Shown: positions 16,592 through 25,453, counted from the first letter of the stretch. The stretch: 49,793 nucleotides of DNA from Metapseudomonas boanensis (GCF_018704125.1 NZ_JAGTIS010000023.1:1-49793); one strand, 5' to 3'. The notes: generated by a model from the sequence alone, not told the origin. Numbers and translations: made by a program.

Positions 16592-17329
16592 ATGCATCCA
16601 TGGCTCACGCGACTCTGGCAGCGACGCCCGGCCTGGCTGACGCCCAGCCCGGTCTGCCTTCTCTGTGGAGGCACGGGTGTTGACCTTCCGATCTGTGCCG
16701 GCTGCGAGGCCGAACTGCCCTGGCTGGGAGGACACTGCTCGATCTGCGCCCTGCCCCTACCCACCCTCGATCTGCCCTGCGGCGAATGCCTGAAACGCCT
16801 GCCGCCATTCACACGAGTGGAAGTCCCATGGCGCTATGGCTTCCCGGTGGACAGCCTGATCACCCGTTTCAAGCACCAGGGCCAGTGGCCCATGGGCCGC
16901 CTGCTGGCCGAGTTGCTGGGCCGCCACTTGGCTCACGCCTACAGCGAAGGCCTTCCGCGCCCCACCGCCCTGCTGCCGGTGCCATTGGCTCCGCGACGGC
17001 TGCGCCAGCGCGGTTTCAATCAGGCACAGATGCTCGCACGCTGGCTCGGCGACGACCTGGGTCTCACCGTGCGGGCCAACTGGCTTCAGCGCATCAGCGA
17101 AACTCCCGCCCAGCAGGGACTGGACGCCAAGGCCCGCCGCCGCAACCTGCGCCAGGCCTTCGATCTGGCCACCGATGCGCAACCGGCCGGCCTGCACCTG
17201 GCCATAGTCGACGACGTGCTGACCACCGGCACGACTGCACACTACCTGGCGCGGCTGCTCAAGCACCACGGCGCCGAGCGGGTCGACATCTACTGCCTGG
17301 CACGTACGCCCAGCCCCGGCAACTCATGA
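16592..17329 (+). CDS. comF: ComF family phosphoribosyltransferase-like protein
   Basis: A 245-residue ComF-type protein. The N-terminal zinc-binding part has CLLC, CAGC, CSIC and CGEC pairs within residues 22-67. The C-terminal type I phosphoribosyltransferase fold carries the PRPP motif IVDDVLTTGTT near 210. In transformable bacteria, ComF acts with ComFA in taking up single-stranded DNA. In pseudomonads its role is unproven. An AAGGAGG-like site precedes the ATG. It is followed by the ModE-like regulator on the same strand. Confidence 0.9.
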   Translation: MHPWLTRLWQRRPAWLTPSPVCLLCGGTGVDLPICAGCEAELPWLGGHCSICALPLPTLDLPCGECLKRLPPFTRVEVPWRYGFPVDSLITRFKHQGQWPMGRLLAELLGRHLAHAYSEGLPRPTALLPVPLAPRRLRQRGFNQAQMLARWLGDDLGLTVRANWLQRISETPAQQGLDAKARRRNLRQAFDLATDAQPAGLHLAIVDDVLTTGTTAHYLARLLKHHGAERVDIYCLARTPSPGNS

Positions 17330-17401
17330 GCCGGCCGAACCCTTGACTTGCCGGTCAGGCTCCAGCAGCCTGCGCGCCATACCCCCAGACGAACCCATCC
17401 C

Positions 17402-18166
17402 ATGAACCTGTCCACCACCCTCGCCCAGCAACTCGCCCGTCGACCGCAGCGCGTGGCCCTGCTCGAGCAGATCGCCGTGCAAGGCTCGATCACCCGTGCC
17501 GCCAAGGCAGCAGGGCTGAGCTACAAGGCCGCCTGGGATGCTATCGACGAGTTGAACAACCTCGCCGGGCGGCCGTTGGTGGAACGCACCGTCGGCGGCA
17601 AGGGCGGCGGCGGGGCGCGACTCTCAGCCGAGGGCGAGCGTTTGCTGGCGCTCTACAAACGCCTGGAAAGCCTGCAAGCGCGCCTGCTGGAAAGCGCCGA
17701 AAGCGAGCAAGACCTAGAGCTGCTCGGCCGCCTGATGCTGCGTACCAGCGCGCGCAACCAGCTCAGCGGGCGCGTGGTCGCCATCCAGCCGCAGGGGCGC
17801 AATGACCTGGTGGAGATCGAACTTGCCGGCAGCGCCCGTATCCAGGCGCAGATCACCCGCGACAGCACCGAAAAGCTCGAGCTGACGGCAGGGCGCGGTG
17901 TCGTCGCCCTGATCAAGGCCGGTTGGCTGAGCTTGCAGGCGCTGTCGAGCCCGGCCGATCCGCAGCTGAACCAACTGGAAGGCTGGATCGAGCAGATCCT
18001 GCCTGCCGACGACGGCCCCAGTGAAGTCCGCATCGGCATGGCGAGCGGTCTGACTCTATGCGCGCTGGTGGAGCCCGAATTGCTTGCGAAGCTGGGACTT
18101 CAAGGCGGCGATCCGGTGCGTGCCCAGTTCGCACCTGGCCAGGTTCTGCTCGGCACGCCGCTGTAG
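17402..18166 (+). CDS. ModE-like molybdate-type transcriptional regulator
   Basis: A 254-residue protein with the ModE layout. An N-terminal LysR-type winged helix (ITRAAKAAGLSYKAAWDAID, VERTVGGKGGGGARLS) is followed by two TOBE (molybdate-binding) domains in the C-terminal half. ModE senses molybdate and represses the mod transport genes. ATG 17402 gives the family N-terminus, but no good ribosome site precedes it. Its TAG stop is part of a REP sequence that begins at 18162. No mod transport genes are seen in the window, so the target lies elsewhere. Confidence 0.88.
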   Translation: MNLSTTLAQQLARRPQRVALLEQIAVQGSITRAAKAAGLSYKAAWDAIDELNNLAGRPLVERTVGGKGGGGARLSAEGERLLALYKRLESLQARLLESAESEQDLELLGRLMLRTSARNQLSGRVVAIQPQGRNDLVEIELAGSARIQAQITRDSTEKLELTAGRGVVALIKAGWLSLQALSSPADPQLNQLEGWIEQILPADDGPSEVRIGMASGLTLCALVEPELLAKLGLQGGDPVRAQFAPGQVLLGTPL

Positions 18167-18220
18167 GAGCGAGCCTGCTCACCAGTGCTGCCGATCTTCG
18201 CGAGCAAGCTCGCTCCTACA
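18162..18220. repeat. REPIN overlapping the ModE-like gene's stop codon
   Basis: Inverted REP pair, TGTAGGAGCGAGCCTGCTC at the left and GAGCAAGCTCGCTCCTACA at the right. The TAG of the left copy is the stop codon of the preceding gene. Confidence 0.85.
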
Positions 18221-18255
18221 GGGATAGACTGGGTGCCCTGATGACGGAGCCGCGC

Positions 18256-19230
18256 ATGTCCCATCCCTTCGATGACCTCACCCCCGACCTGGTGCTCGAT
18301 GCCGTCGAAAGCCTCGGCTACCTCAGCGACGCTCGAATCCTCGCACTGAACAGCTACGAGAACCGCGTCTACCAGGTCGGCATCGAAGACAGCGAGCCGC
18401 TGATCGCCAAGTTCTACCGCCCGCAGCGCTGGAGCGATGCGGCGATCCGCGAAGAACACAGCTTCAGCGCCGAACTGGCCGAGTGCGAAGTGCCAGTCGT
18501 GGCGCCGCTGGTGTGCGACGGGCAAAGCCTCTTCGAACATGCCGGCTTCCGCTTCGCCCTGTTCCCCCGGCGGGGCGGCCGCGCGCCCGAACCCGGCAAT
18601 CTCGACCAACTCTACCGCCTCGGTCAGCTCCTCGGACGCTTGCACGCCGTGGGCGCGACACGGCACTTCGAGCACCGTGAGACGCTGACGGTGGAAAACT
18701 TCGGTCACCAATCCCTGGCCACCCTGCTGGACGGCGGCTTCATCCCGCGCAGCCTGCTGCCGGCCTATGAGTCGGTCGCTCGCGACCTGCTCAAGCGCAT
18801 CGACAAGCTGTTCAGTGAAACGCGCTTCCAGCCGATCCGCCTGCACGGCGATTGCCACCCCGGCAACCTGCTGTGCCGCGACGACGTCTTCCACGTGGTC
18901 GACCTCGACGATTGCCGCATGGGCCCGGCGGTGCAGGATCTGTGGATGATGCTGGCCGGTGACCGCTTCGAGCGCACCGGGCAACTCGCCGAGCTGATCG
19001 ACGGCTACCAGGAATTCCACGATTTCGACTCGCGTGAGTTGCCACTGATCGAAGGCCTGCGCGCCCTCCGCCTGATGCACCACAGCGCCTGGATCGCCCG
19101 CCGCTGGGACGATCCAGCCTTCCCGATGCACTTCTCCTGGTTCGGTAGCGAACGCTACTGGGGCGACCAGATCCTGACCCTGCGCGAACAACTGTCGGCG
19201 CTGGACGAAGAGCCGCTGAAGCTGTTCTGA
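18256..19230 (+). CDS. srkA: Stress response kinase A (SrkA/YihE-like)
   Basis: A 324-residue aminoglycoside-phosphotransferase-fold Ser/Thr kinase. The catalytic loop LHGDCHPGNL has Asp199, and the metal-binding DLDD is near 216. E. coli SrkA counters stress-induced cell death linked to the MazEF/Cpx response (established). The frame is open upstream to 18058 and an ATG exists at 18241, but GGAG lies 7 bases before ATG 18256, which matches the length of E. coli SrkA (about 328). It is bracketed by two REPINs, so it is probably transcribed on its own. Confidence 0.9.
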   Translation: MSHPFDDLTPDLVLDAVESLGYLSDARILALNSYENRVYQVGIEDSEPLIAKFYRPQRWSDAAIREEHSFSAELAECEVPVVAPLVCDGQSLFEHAGFRFALFPRRGGRAPEPGNLDQLYRLGQLLGRLHAVGATRHFEHRETLTVENFGHQSLATLLDGGFIPRSLLPAYESVARDLLKRIDKLFSETRFQPIRLHGDCHPGNLLCRDDVFHVVDLDDCRMGPAVQDLWMMLAGDRFERTGQLAELIDGYQEFHDFDSRELPLIEGLRALRLMHHSAWIARRWDDPAFPMHFSWFGSERYWGDQILTLREQLSALDEEPLKLF

Positions 19231-19271
19231 CCCGAAATATTGGTCAGTCCGTAAGCCTGCGGAGCGGCCTT

Positions 19272-19334
19272 TGCAGGAGCGAGCTTGCCCGCGAACCCGG
19301 CGGCAAGGAGTTCGCCAGCAAGCTGGCTCCTACT
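19272..19334. repeat. REPIN between srkA and rarD
   Basis: Inverted REP pair, left TGCAGGAGCGAGCTTGCCCGCG and right CGCCAGCAAGCTGGCTCCTACT, the same family as the copies at 8137, 18162 and 24569. The outer bases have drifted. Confidence 0.8.
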
Positions 19335-19488
19335 GGGGTCGCAACCATGTAAAGGTTGCCGGCGTAAAGCAGCCTTTACGCTTTCCGATTGCACAGGCTT
19401 GCGGAAAAAACCTGAGCACACAGACAAGCCCCGACAGCGCCCACTAGAATGATGGCCCACTCGTTAGCTGCCTAATCAAGGACCGCAC

Positions 19489-20376
19489 ATGGCAACCGCC
19501 GACCCGCGTCGCGGGTACATCCTGGGACTGACCGCCTACATCATCTGGGGCCTGTTTCCGCTCTACTTCAAAGTCATCCAGAGCGTTCCGGCACTGGAAA
19601 TCATCGTTCATCGCGCCCTCTGGTCAGCCGTGTTCGGCGCGCTGCTCCTGCTGGTGTGGAAGCATCCCGGCTGGCTGCGCGAACTGCGCGACAACCCCAA
19701 GCGTTTCGGGGTGCTGGCGGCCAGCGGCATCTTGATCGCCGGTAACTGGCTGGTCTATGTCTGGGCGGTGAACAACGGTCGCATGCTCGAGGCGAGTCTC
19801 GGTTACTACATCAACCCGCTGATCAACGTGCTGCTGGGGATGCTGATCCTCGGCGAGCGCCTGCGAAGGCTGCAGTGGCTGGCAGTGCTGCTGGCCGCCG
19901 TCGGCGTGGCGCAGCAGATCTGGCAGGTGGGTGCGCTGCCATGGGTCTCGCTAACCCTGGCGCTGACCTTCGGATTCTACGGTCTGATCCGCAAGCAAGC
20001 GCCAGTGGCCGCCCTGCCGGGCCTGGTGGTGGAAACCTGGCTGCTGCTGCCGCTGGCCATCGGCTGGCTGCTGCTCAGCCCGAATGCGGCTTCGTCCCAG
20101 GCTGCGTTCTGGAGCACGCCAGAAGCCCTCTGGCTGGTTGCCGCGGGCCCCATCACCCTGGTTCCGCTGGTGTGCTTCAACGCCGCCGCACGCCACCTGC
20201 CCTACACCACGCTGGGTTTTCTCCAGTACCTGGCGCCGACCCTGGTGATGCTGCAGGCGATCTTCCTGTTCGACGAGCATTTCGACCCGAGCAAACTCCT
20301 GGCCTTCTGCTTCATCTGGGCGGGACTTGCGATCTACAGCGTCGATGCCTGGCTTACCCTGCGGCGCAACGCCTGA
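19489..20376 (+). CDS. rarD: RarD family EamA-type transporter
   Basis: A 295-residue inner-membrane protein with about 10 hydrophobic segments and two EamA repeats. The start, GYILGLTAYIIWGLFPLYFK, is characteristic of RarD. RarD proteins belong to the drug/metabolite transporter superfamily. The old name, chloramphenicol-sensitive protein, comes from E. coli and Pseudomonas work, and the natural substrate is unclear. AAGGA lies about 10 bases upstream of the ATG. It stands alone on the plus strand, followed by a convergent gcvR-like gene. Confidence 0.92.
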   Translation: MATADPRRGYILGLTAYIIWGLFPLYFKVIQSVPALEIIVHRALWSAVFGALLLLVWKHPGWLRELRDNPKRFGVLAASGILIAGNWLVYVWAVNNGRMLEASLGYYINPLINVLLGMLILGERLRRLQWLAVLLAAVGVAQQIWQVGALPWVSLTLALTFGFYGLIRKQAPVAALPGLVVETWLLLPLAIGWLLLSPNAASSQAAFWSTPEALWLVAAGPITLVPLVCFNAAARHLPYTTLGFLQYLAPTLVMLQAIFLFDEHFDPSKLLAFCFIWAGLAIYSVDAWLTLRRNA

Positions 20377-20389
20377 ACTCCTCATGGAT

Positions 20390-20416
20390 GGGTGGATGTC
20401 GCTTTAACATCCACCC
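20390..20416. repeat. Hairpin after rarD
   Basis: GGGTGGATGT (20390-20399) and ACATCCACCC (20407-20416) form a perfect 10-bp stem with a 7-base loop in the gap between the convergent rarD and gcvR-like genes. There is no U-run. It resembles repeated extragenic hairpins of Pseudomonas and may protect 3' ends. Confidence 0.6.
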
Positions 20417-20485
20417 ACTCGGCTGGCTTCAACGTCGCCGCTGGATCGCTGCGGCGAATCCATTGCCGCGCTGCCAGGAGCACAC

Positions 20486-21004
20486 TCACTTTTCCTTATG
20501 CAGGTTCAGCTCCACCATCAACTCATCCGCCAGGGTCTCCAACTTGGCCTGCAACACGTCCAGCGACAAGGATAGCGGCACGGCTAGGACCGCCTCGGCA
20601 TGGAACAGCGGTTCGCTGCTCATCGGCGCCGGGGCCACCTCGGTGACCAGGCTTTCCAGGTTGACGCCCAGTTCGGAAAGCAGCCGGGTGATGTCGCGGA
20701 CAATCCCAGGCCGGTCATTGCCGACCAGGTCCAGCAGGATCGGTTTCCAGGTGCAGGCCGGCTCGATCCCGCTTTGCGCCAGCATCACGCGGATGCCGTG
20801 GGCATTCAGGCTTTGCAGACCCTCGACCAGTTCGTCGTAGCCCTCGGCCGGCACCGCCACCCGTAGAATGCCGGCGAACTGCCCAGCCATGCGTGACATG
20901 CGACTTTCCAACCAGTTTCCGCCATGGGCTGCGATGCACTGGGCGATGCGTTCGACCAGCCCGGGCTGATCCGGTGCGATGACCGTAAGTACCAGATGAT
21001 CCAC
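20486..21004 (-). CDS. GcvR-like protein with two ACT domains
   Basis: A 172-residue protein with two ACT domains, roughly residues 3-75 (LVLTVIAPDQPGLVERIAQ) and 90-165 (ILLDLVGNDRPGIVRDITRLL). This is the layout of GcvR, which in E. coli binds GcvA and represses the glycine cleavage system, relieved by glycine. It has no DNA-binding domain of its own. No gcv genes are in the window, though glycine metabolism is (sox and glyA). The start at 21004 gives the family N-terminus. Confidence 0.85.
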   Translation of the reverse strand: MDHLVLTVIAPDQPGLVERIAQCIAAHGGNWLESRMSRMAGQFAGILRVAVPAEGYDELVEGLQSLNAHGIRVMLAQSGIEPACTWKPILLDLVGNDRPGIVRDITRLLSELGVNLESLVTEVAPAPMSSEPLFHAEAVLAVPLSLSLDVLQAKLETLADELMVELNLHKEK

Positions 21005-21037
21005 GCTCGACTCCTCGTTGGGGAACTGACAGCCAGC

Positions 21038-21484
21038 CTAGGCCAGACTCAGCCAGTAGGTGAAGAAGACCTCGTCGCGCACATAGCCGAGCCGCTCATA
21101 AAGCGCCTGGCCAGCTAGATTGGTCTTCGCGGTTTCCAGTTGCAGGCCACAGGCGCCAGTCGCCTCGGCATGGGCGCGTGCCGCATTCATCAAGGCTTCA
21201 CCAACGCCGTGACGGCGCGCCGGGGGCACAACATAAAGATCGCTCAACAGCCAGGCCGGCGCCATCGCCAGCGATGAATGAAACGGGTAAAGCTGGATGA
21301 AGCCCAGAGCTGCCCCTGCGTCATCGCGGGCGATGAACAGGGTCGAGTCGCGTCGCTGCAGCCGATCATCGAGAAACGCACGCACGGCAGGGAGTGGCTT
21401 GGGCACTTCATAGAACTCAAGGTAGCCGACGAACAGTTCGGAGAGATCATCAAGATCACTATAGGTGGCGAGGCGGACAGGCAT
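21038..21484 (-). CDS. GNAT-family N-acetyltransferase
   Basis: A 148-residue GNAT acetyltransferase. The acetyl-CoA-binding motif A is seen as LSDLYVVPPARRHGVGEALM (about 86-105) and the C-terminal ALYERLGYVRD is typical. The open frame extends far upstream to 23392, but that is antisense to glcB. ATG 21484 (MPVRLATYSDL) has GGAG 7 bases before it and gives a normal-length protein. The substrate is unknown. It is 33 bp from the gcvR-like gene on the same strand, so the two could be co-transcribed. Confidence 0.88.
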   Translation of the reverse strand: MPVRLATYSDLDDLSELFVGYLEFYEVPKPLPAVRAFLDDRLQRRDSTLFIARDDAGAALGFIQLYPFHSSLAMAPAWLLSDLYVVPPARRHGVGEALMNAARAHAEATGACGLQLETAKTNLAGQALYERLGYVRDEVFFTYWLSLA

Positions 21485-21802
21485 GGCATGACTCCGGGCA
21501 AGGCTCGACGGAGTATAGGAAATGCCTGAACGACTGCCTGAAATCCACACCCATGGAGCATGCGACGGCCTGTCGCAGTTCAATCGAAAAATAAATCGTG
21601 TACATTTTTCAGATTTAACTGGAACAATGAGCCAGTTTTTTGAGAACATTCTGCCCGCTGCCGTGACCGTAAACCAGCTTTTAGTCGTATAGCGACGCAA
21701 GCCCACTGATTTTCGCGGCAGCTTCATGTAGTATGCCGCGCTTCGGACTACAAGAAGGGAAACCCCTAGTCCGAGCGGATATTGAGCAGAGTGAGGCAAG
21801 CA
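21485..21802. other. Upstream region of glcB
   Basis: No coding sequence is seen in this 318-bp gap between the divergent GNAT and glcB genes. It must hold both promoters. TCGGACTA (21743-21750) and TAGTCCGA (21767-21774) can form an 8-bp stem about 30-60 bp upstream of the glcB ATG, probably in the leader. I recognised no named riboswitch or operator. Confidence 0.5.
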
Positions 21803-23980
21803 ATGACTGAGCGCGTTCAAGTCGGTGGCCTTCAGGTCGCCAGAGTCCTGTTCGACTTCGTGAACAACGAAGCCATCCCCGGATCCGGCATTGCCGCCGA
21901 TAAGTTCTGGGCCGGTGTGGAAGCCGTCATCAATGACCTGGCTCCGAAGAACAAAGCCCTCCTCGCCAAACGCGATGAACTGCAGGCCAAGATCGATGCC
22001 TGGCACCAGGCACGCGCCGGCCAGGCCCATGATGCCGTGGCCTACAAGGCATTCCTCCAGGAAATCGGCTACCTGCTGCCGGAGCCAGCCGACTTCCAGG
22101 CCAGCACCCAGAACGTCGACGAAGAGATCGCCCTCATGGCTGGCCCGCAGCTGGTGGTGCCGGTGATGAATGCACGCTTCGCCCTGAACGCCGCCAACGC
22201 CCGCTGGGGTTCGCTCTACGATGCCCTCTACGGCACCGACGCGATCAGCGAAGAAGGCGGCGCCGAGAAGGGCAAGGGCTACAACAAGGTCCGTGGCGAC
22301 AAGGTCATTGCCTTCGCCCGCGCCTTCCTCGATGAGGCCGCGCCGCTGGAAGGCGCCTCCCACGTCGACGCCACCGCTTATGTAGTGAAGAACGGCCAAC
22401 TGACTGTCAGCCTGAAGAACGGCAGCGAAACCGGCCTGAAGAACGCCGGCCAGTTCGTCGCCTTCCAGGGTGACGCCGCCAAACCGGCCGCCGTGCTGCT
22501 GAAGAACAACGGCCTGCACTTCGAGATCCAGATCGACCCCACCAGCGCTATCGGCCAGACCGACGCCGCCGGCGTGAAAGACGTGCTGATGGAGTCCGCG
22601 CTGACCACCATCATGGACTGCGAAGACTCCGTCGCCGCTGTCGATGCCGACGACAAGGTCGTGGTCTACCGCAACTGGCTGGGCCTGATGAAGGGCGACC
22701 TCGCTGAAGAAGTCAGCAAGGGCGGCCAGAGCTTCACCCGCACCATGAACCCCGACCGCGTCTACACCAAGGCCGATGGCTCCGAACTGACCCTGCACGG
22801 CCGCAGCCTGCTGTTCGTGCGCAACGTCGGCCACCTGATGACCAACCCGGCCATCCTCGACGCCGCTGGCAATGAAGTACCGGAAGGCATTCAGGACGGC
22901 CTGTTCACCGGCCTGATCGCGCTGCACAACCTCAAGGGCAACACCAGCCGCAAGAACACCCGCACCGGCTCGATGTACATCGTCAAGCCGAAGATGCACG
23001 GCCCGGAGGAAGTGGCCTTCGCCACCGAAATCTTCAGCCGCGTGGAAGACGTGCTGGGCCTGGCGCGCAACACCTTGAAAGTCGGCATCATGGATGAAGA
23101 GCGCCGCACCACCATCAACCTCAAGGCCTGCATCAAGTCCGCTGCCGAGCGCGTCGTCTTCATCAACACCGGCTTCCTCGACCGTACCGGTGACGAAATC
23201 CACACCTCCATGGAAGCCGGTGCCATGGTGCGCAAGGGCGCCATGAAGACCGAGAAGTGGATCGGTGCCTACGAGAACAACAACGTCGACGTCGGCCTGG
23301 CCACTGGCCTGCAAGGCCGCGCGCAGATCGGAAAGGGCATGTGGGCCATGCCGGACCTGATGGCAGGCATGCTCGAGCAGAAGATCGGCCACCCTCTGGC
23401 CGGCGCCAACACCGCCTGGGTCCCCTCACCCACCGCGGCTACCCTGCACGCACTGCACTACCACAAGGTCGACGTGTTCGCCCGCCAGGCAGAACTCGCC
23501 AAACGCGCACCGGCGTCGGTGGACGACATCCTGACCATCCCGCTGGCGCCGAATACCAACTGGAGCGCGGAAGAGATCCAGAACGAACTGGACAACAACG
23601 CCCAGGGCATTCTCGGTTATGTAGTGCGCTGGATCGACCAGGGCGTCGGCTGCTCCAAGGTACCGGACATCAACGATGTCGGCCTGATGGAAGACCGCGC
23701 TACCCTGCGTATCTCCAGCCAACTGCTGGCCAACTGGCTGCGCCACGGCGTGGTCACCCGCGAGCAGATCGTCGAGAGCCTGGAGCGCATGGCATCCGTG
23801 GTCGACCGGCAGAACGCCAACGATCCGCTGTACCGTCCGATGGCGCCGAACTTCGCCGACAACGTGGCCTTCCAGGCTGCGCTGGAACTGGTCGTAGAAG
23901 GCACCAAGCAGCCCAACGGCTACACCGAGCCGGTACTGCACCGCCGCCGTCGCGAGTTCAAGGCGAAGTACGGCCTGTAA
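21803..23980 (+). CDS. glcB: Malate synthase G
   Basis: A 725-residue malate synthase of the single-chain G type, which condenses glyoxylate and acetyl-CoA to malate in the glyoxylate shunt. Length matches the family (about 720-725). Motifs seen include [18 protein letters not shown] near 275, a [13 protein letters not shown] segment near 391, and [20 protein letters not shown] near 453. A TTG at 21782 is in frame, but ATG 21803 ([13 protein letters not shown]) matches the family start. It stands alone with its own strong terminator. It would also assimilate acetyl-CoA from the fatty acid oxidation encoded at the left edge. Confidence 0.97.
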   Translation: MTERVQVGGLQVARVLFDFVNNEAIPGSGIAADKFWAGVEAVINDLAPKNKALLAKRDELQAKIDAWHQARAGQAHDAVAYKAFLQEIGYLLPEPADFQASTQNVDEEIALMAGPQLVVPVMNARFALNAANARWGSLYDALYGTDAISEEGGAEKGKGYNKVRGDKVIAFARAFLDEAAPLEGASHVDATAYVVKNGQLTVSLKNGSETGLKNAGQFVAFQGDAAKPAAVLLKNNGLHFEIQIDPTSAIGQTDAAGVKDVLMESALTTIMDCEDSVAAVDADDKVVVYRNWLGLMKGDLAEEVSKGGQSFTRTMNPDRVYTKADGSELTLHGRSLLFVRNVGHLMTNPAILDAAGNEVPEGIQDGLFTGLIALHNLKGNTSRKNTRTGSMYIVKPKMHGPEEVAFATEIFSRVEDVLGLARNTLKVGIMDEERRTTINLKACIKSAAERVVFINTGFLDRTGDEIHTSMEAGAMVRKGAMKTEKWIGAYENNNVDVGLATGLQGRAQIGKGMWAMPDLMAGMLEQKIGHPLAGANTAWVPSPTAATLHALHYHKVDVFARQAELAKRAPASVDDILTIPLAPNTNWSAEEIQNELDNNAQGILGYVVRWIDQGVGCSKVPDINDVGLMEDRATLRISSQLLANWLRHGVVTREQIVESLERMASVVDRQNANDPLYRPMAPNFADNVAFQAALELVVEGTKQPNGYTEPVLHRRRREFKAKYGL

Positions 23981-23993
23981 GCTGCGCGATATG

Positions 23994-24019
23994 AAAAACC
24001 GCCCTTCCGGGCGGTTTTT
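23994..24019 (+). terminator. Rho-independent terminator of glcB
   Basis: AAAAACCGCCC and GGGCGGTTTTT (23994-24004 with 24009-24019) form a strong stem with loop TTCC and a T-run, starting 13 bp after the stop codon. Confidence 0.93.
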
Positions 24020-24262
24020 CTTTGTGTCACAGAAACCTTTCCCTGTAGTGCGAGTTCATTCTCGAAGCAGGCCCTACGCCTGCCTGTGAATTCCATGGGC
24101 CTCTGCGTTTCCCTTGGCGGATGAATTCGCACCCGCACTGCCCAAATCGCAGGCACAAAAAAAGGTTCTTCGCAGAACCTGGGGGAAGAGCGAGTTGACA
24201 GTCGGGGAAGCGGGTAAATTGGCAGTCGCCAAACATCCCAACCCCCACACCTTGCTGCCACC

Positions 24263-24502
24263 GTGCATCCTATTGATCTTGCCGCTTTCTGGCCGGGCTA
24301 CGAGGTCGTCGCCTGTCGCCAATCCACTCACGACACCCTGTTGATCCACGAGCAGCAGCACATCCGCCAGGTGCGGGATCGTGACCTGCAGGATCAGCGC
24401 GTCCTGCTACAACTGCCGGTGCGTCGCGTCGACTGCCTGTACTGCGGACGCGTATCCGAGCGGATCGACTGTCTGGCGCCGGCTTCCCGCCTTCCCCGGA
24501 AA
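24263..24502 (+). pseudogene. ISL3-family transposase remnant
   Basis: From the GTG at 24263 the frame reads MHPIDLAAFWPGYEVVACRQ, the typical start of ISL3 transposases. After LLIH the first zinc-binding cysteine pair region seems deleted and reading resumes at QVRDRDLQDQRVLLQLP, then DCLYCGRVSERIDCLAPASR. The helix-turn-helix and DDE catalytic domains are absent; full-length transposases of this family have about 400 residues or more. The frame stays open into the REPIN, but that part is not transposase. Confidence 0.85.
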
Positions 24503-24568
24503 GCAGCCTGCAACACCTCCTTGGCGGACTTGTCGGGCGGAGTGACATATCGAAGGCGCGCGAAACCT

Positions 24569-24625
24569 TGTAGGAGCCAGCTTGCTGGCGAATGGCGCAT
24601 GTTCGCCAGCAAGCTGGCTCCTACA
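24569..24625. repeat. REPIN nested in the ISL3 remnant
   Basis: The left copy TGTAGGAGCCAGCTTGCTGG and the right copy CCAGCAAGCTGGCTCCTACA are near-perfect complements around a short loop. It is the best-preserved copy of this family in the window. Confidence 0.88.
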
Positions 24626-24671
24626 GAGAGAGCTGTCAACTCGCCTCTCCCCCAGATTCCGCGATGAACCC

Positions 24672-24694
24672 AAAAAAACCGCCCTTCCGGGCGG
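24672..24694 (-). terminator. Terminator of the receiver-domain gene
   Basis: CCGCCC (24679-24684) and GGGCGG (24689-24694) with loop TTCC, followed on the minus strand by seven U residues (24678-24672). Those U residues are also the right-hand target duplication of the ISL3 remnant. Confidence 0.88.
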
Positions 24695-24699
24695 CTTCT

Positions 24700-25224
24700 T
24701 CAAGCGCTCTTCAGCGCAATGACCTTCGCTTTGGCTTTCGTCTGCCTGGGACGCACCGGGGGCGGTGGTGCCTTGGGAGGCTCTGGTGGAGCACCAAACT
24801 CGATGTCTGCGAGGTTGACCAGCCGGTTGACGTCCACAGGCTTGAGCAGGAAATCCACCACCTTCATGTGCATGGCTTCGATAGCGTCCTCGACATCGGC
24901 ATGAGCCGAGATGATGACTACGGGCAGGCTCGCGCGCGCCGACTGGCGCACTTGGCGCACCAGTTCCAGGCCGCTACCGCATTGCATGTGCAGCTCGGTG
25001 ATCATCAGACCGATGGAAGGTCGGGTAACCAGCAGCGCCAGAGCCTGCTCACCGCTGTCGGCAGTGATGCAAGGGATGCCCTGCGATACCAGCTGGTCAG
25101 CCAAGGCATCACGTCCCGCCTCGTCGTCGTCAACCAACAGAACGCTGGGCGGCGCACTGGGTACACGCATGATTTCGTCGAGCGCTTGCAGCTCGGCATC
25201 CGTCAACAAATCACCGTAACTCAT
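24700..25224 (-). CDS. Stand-alone receiver-domain protein with Asp-to-Glu at the phospho site
   Basis: A 174-residue protein: about 25 lead residues, a receiver domain (about 27-145) and a Pro- then Lys-rich tail (PPEPPKAPPPP, then KAKAKV). Acidic pocket residues D32-D34, Ser106 (IISAHAD) and Lys128 (LLKPVD) are present, but the phospho-acceptor position reads ITELHM, so it is Glu77 (codon GAG). Such a domain cannot be phosphorylated in the usual way and may stay in an active-like state (inference). There is no DNA-binding output domain. ATG 25224 has GAGG at a spacing of about 8 and is preferred to 25278. No histidine kinase is nearby. The role is unknown. Confidence 0.85.
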   Translation of the reverse strand: MSYGDLLTDAELQALDEIMRVPSAPPSVLLVDDDEAGRDALADQLVSQGIPCITADSGEQALALLVTRPSIGLMITELHMQCGSGLELVRQVRQSARASLPVVIISAHADVEDAIEAMHMKVVDFLLKPVDVNRLVNLADIEFGAPPEPPKAPPPPVRPRQTKAKAKVIALKSA

Positions 25225-25453
25225 CTTAGAATCCTCAAGGTGCCATCCATAGCAGGCCTTGCGAGCCAGTAAAAACATTTAGCACGGAATCCGCGGGTCA
25301 GATGCCTGAAAGCCCTAATGAGTTCCATTACCATGAAACTTCCCGCCGAACGGTAAGAAACCTCCGACGCTCAACCACCTAGACTTAGGTCCAATGGGCG
25401 AAAGTTCGGGCTCCCCGCAGCATGAAGCCATCCTCGATAGAACAGGCACGCCC

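Larger units (their letters stand above)
24164..24670. mobile_element. Truncated ISL3-family element, 507 bp, with 8-bp target duplication
   Basis: The ends are 38-bp imperfect inverted repeats (24164-24201 and 24633-24670, about 32 of 38 matching; left end GGTTCTTCGCAGAACCTGGG). CAAAAAAA stands directly outside both ends (24156-24163 and 24671-24678), the 8-bp duplication expected of ISL3. The interior holds only the N-terminal part of an ISL3-type transposase and a REPIN, so it cannot move by itself. The right-hand A-run is the U-tract of the terminator of the 24700-25224 gene, so the element landed in that tract and the duplication rebuilt it. Confidence 0.88.

Noticed and set aside
20390-20416. 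Terminator of rarD
   Set aside because: The stem is perfect but no U-run follows on either strand, so it is listed as a repeat hairpin.
21485-23392. Long minus-strand open frame upstream of the GNAT gene, opposite glcB
   Set aside because: It is antisense to malate synthase G. Only the last 148 codons, from ATG 21484 with GGAG, form a real protein.
24263-24667. 134-residue intact protein gene
   Set aside because: It is the start of an ISL3 transposase with an internal loss, running into a REPIN. Remnant, not a functional gene.
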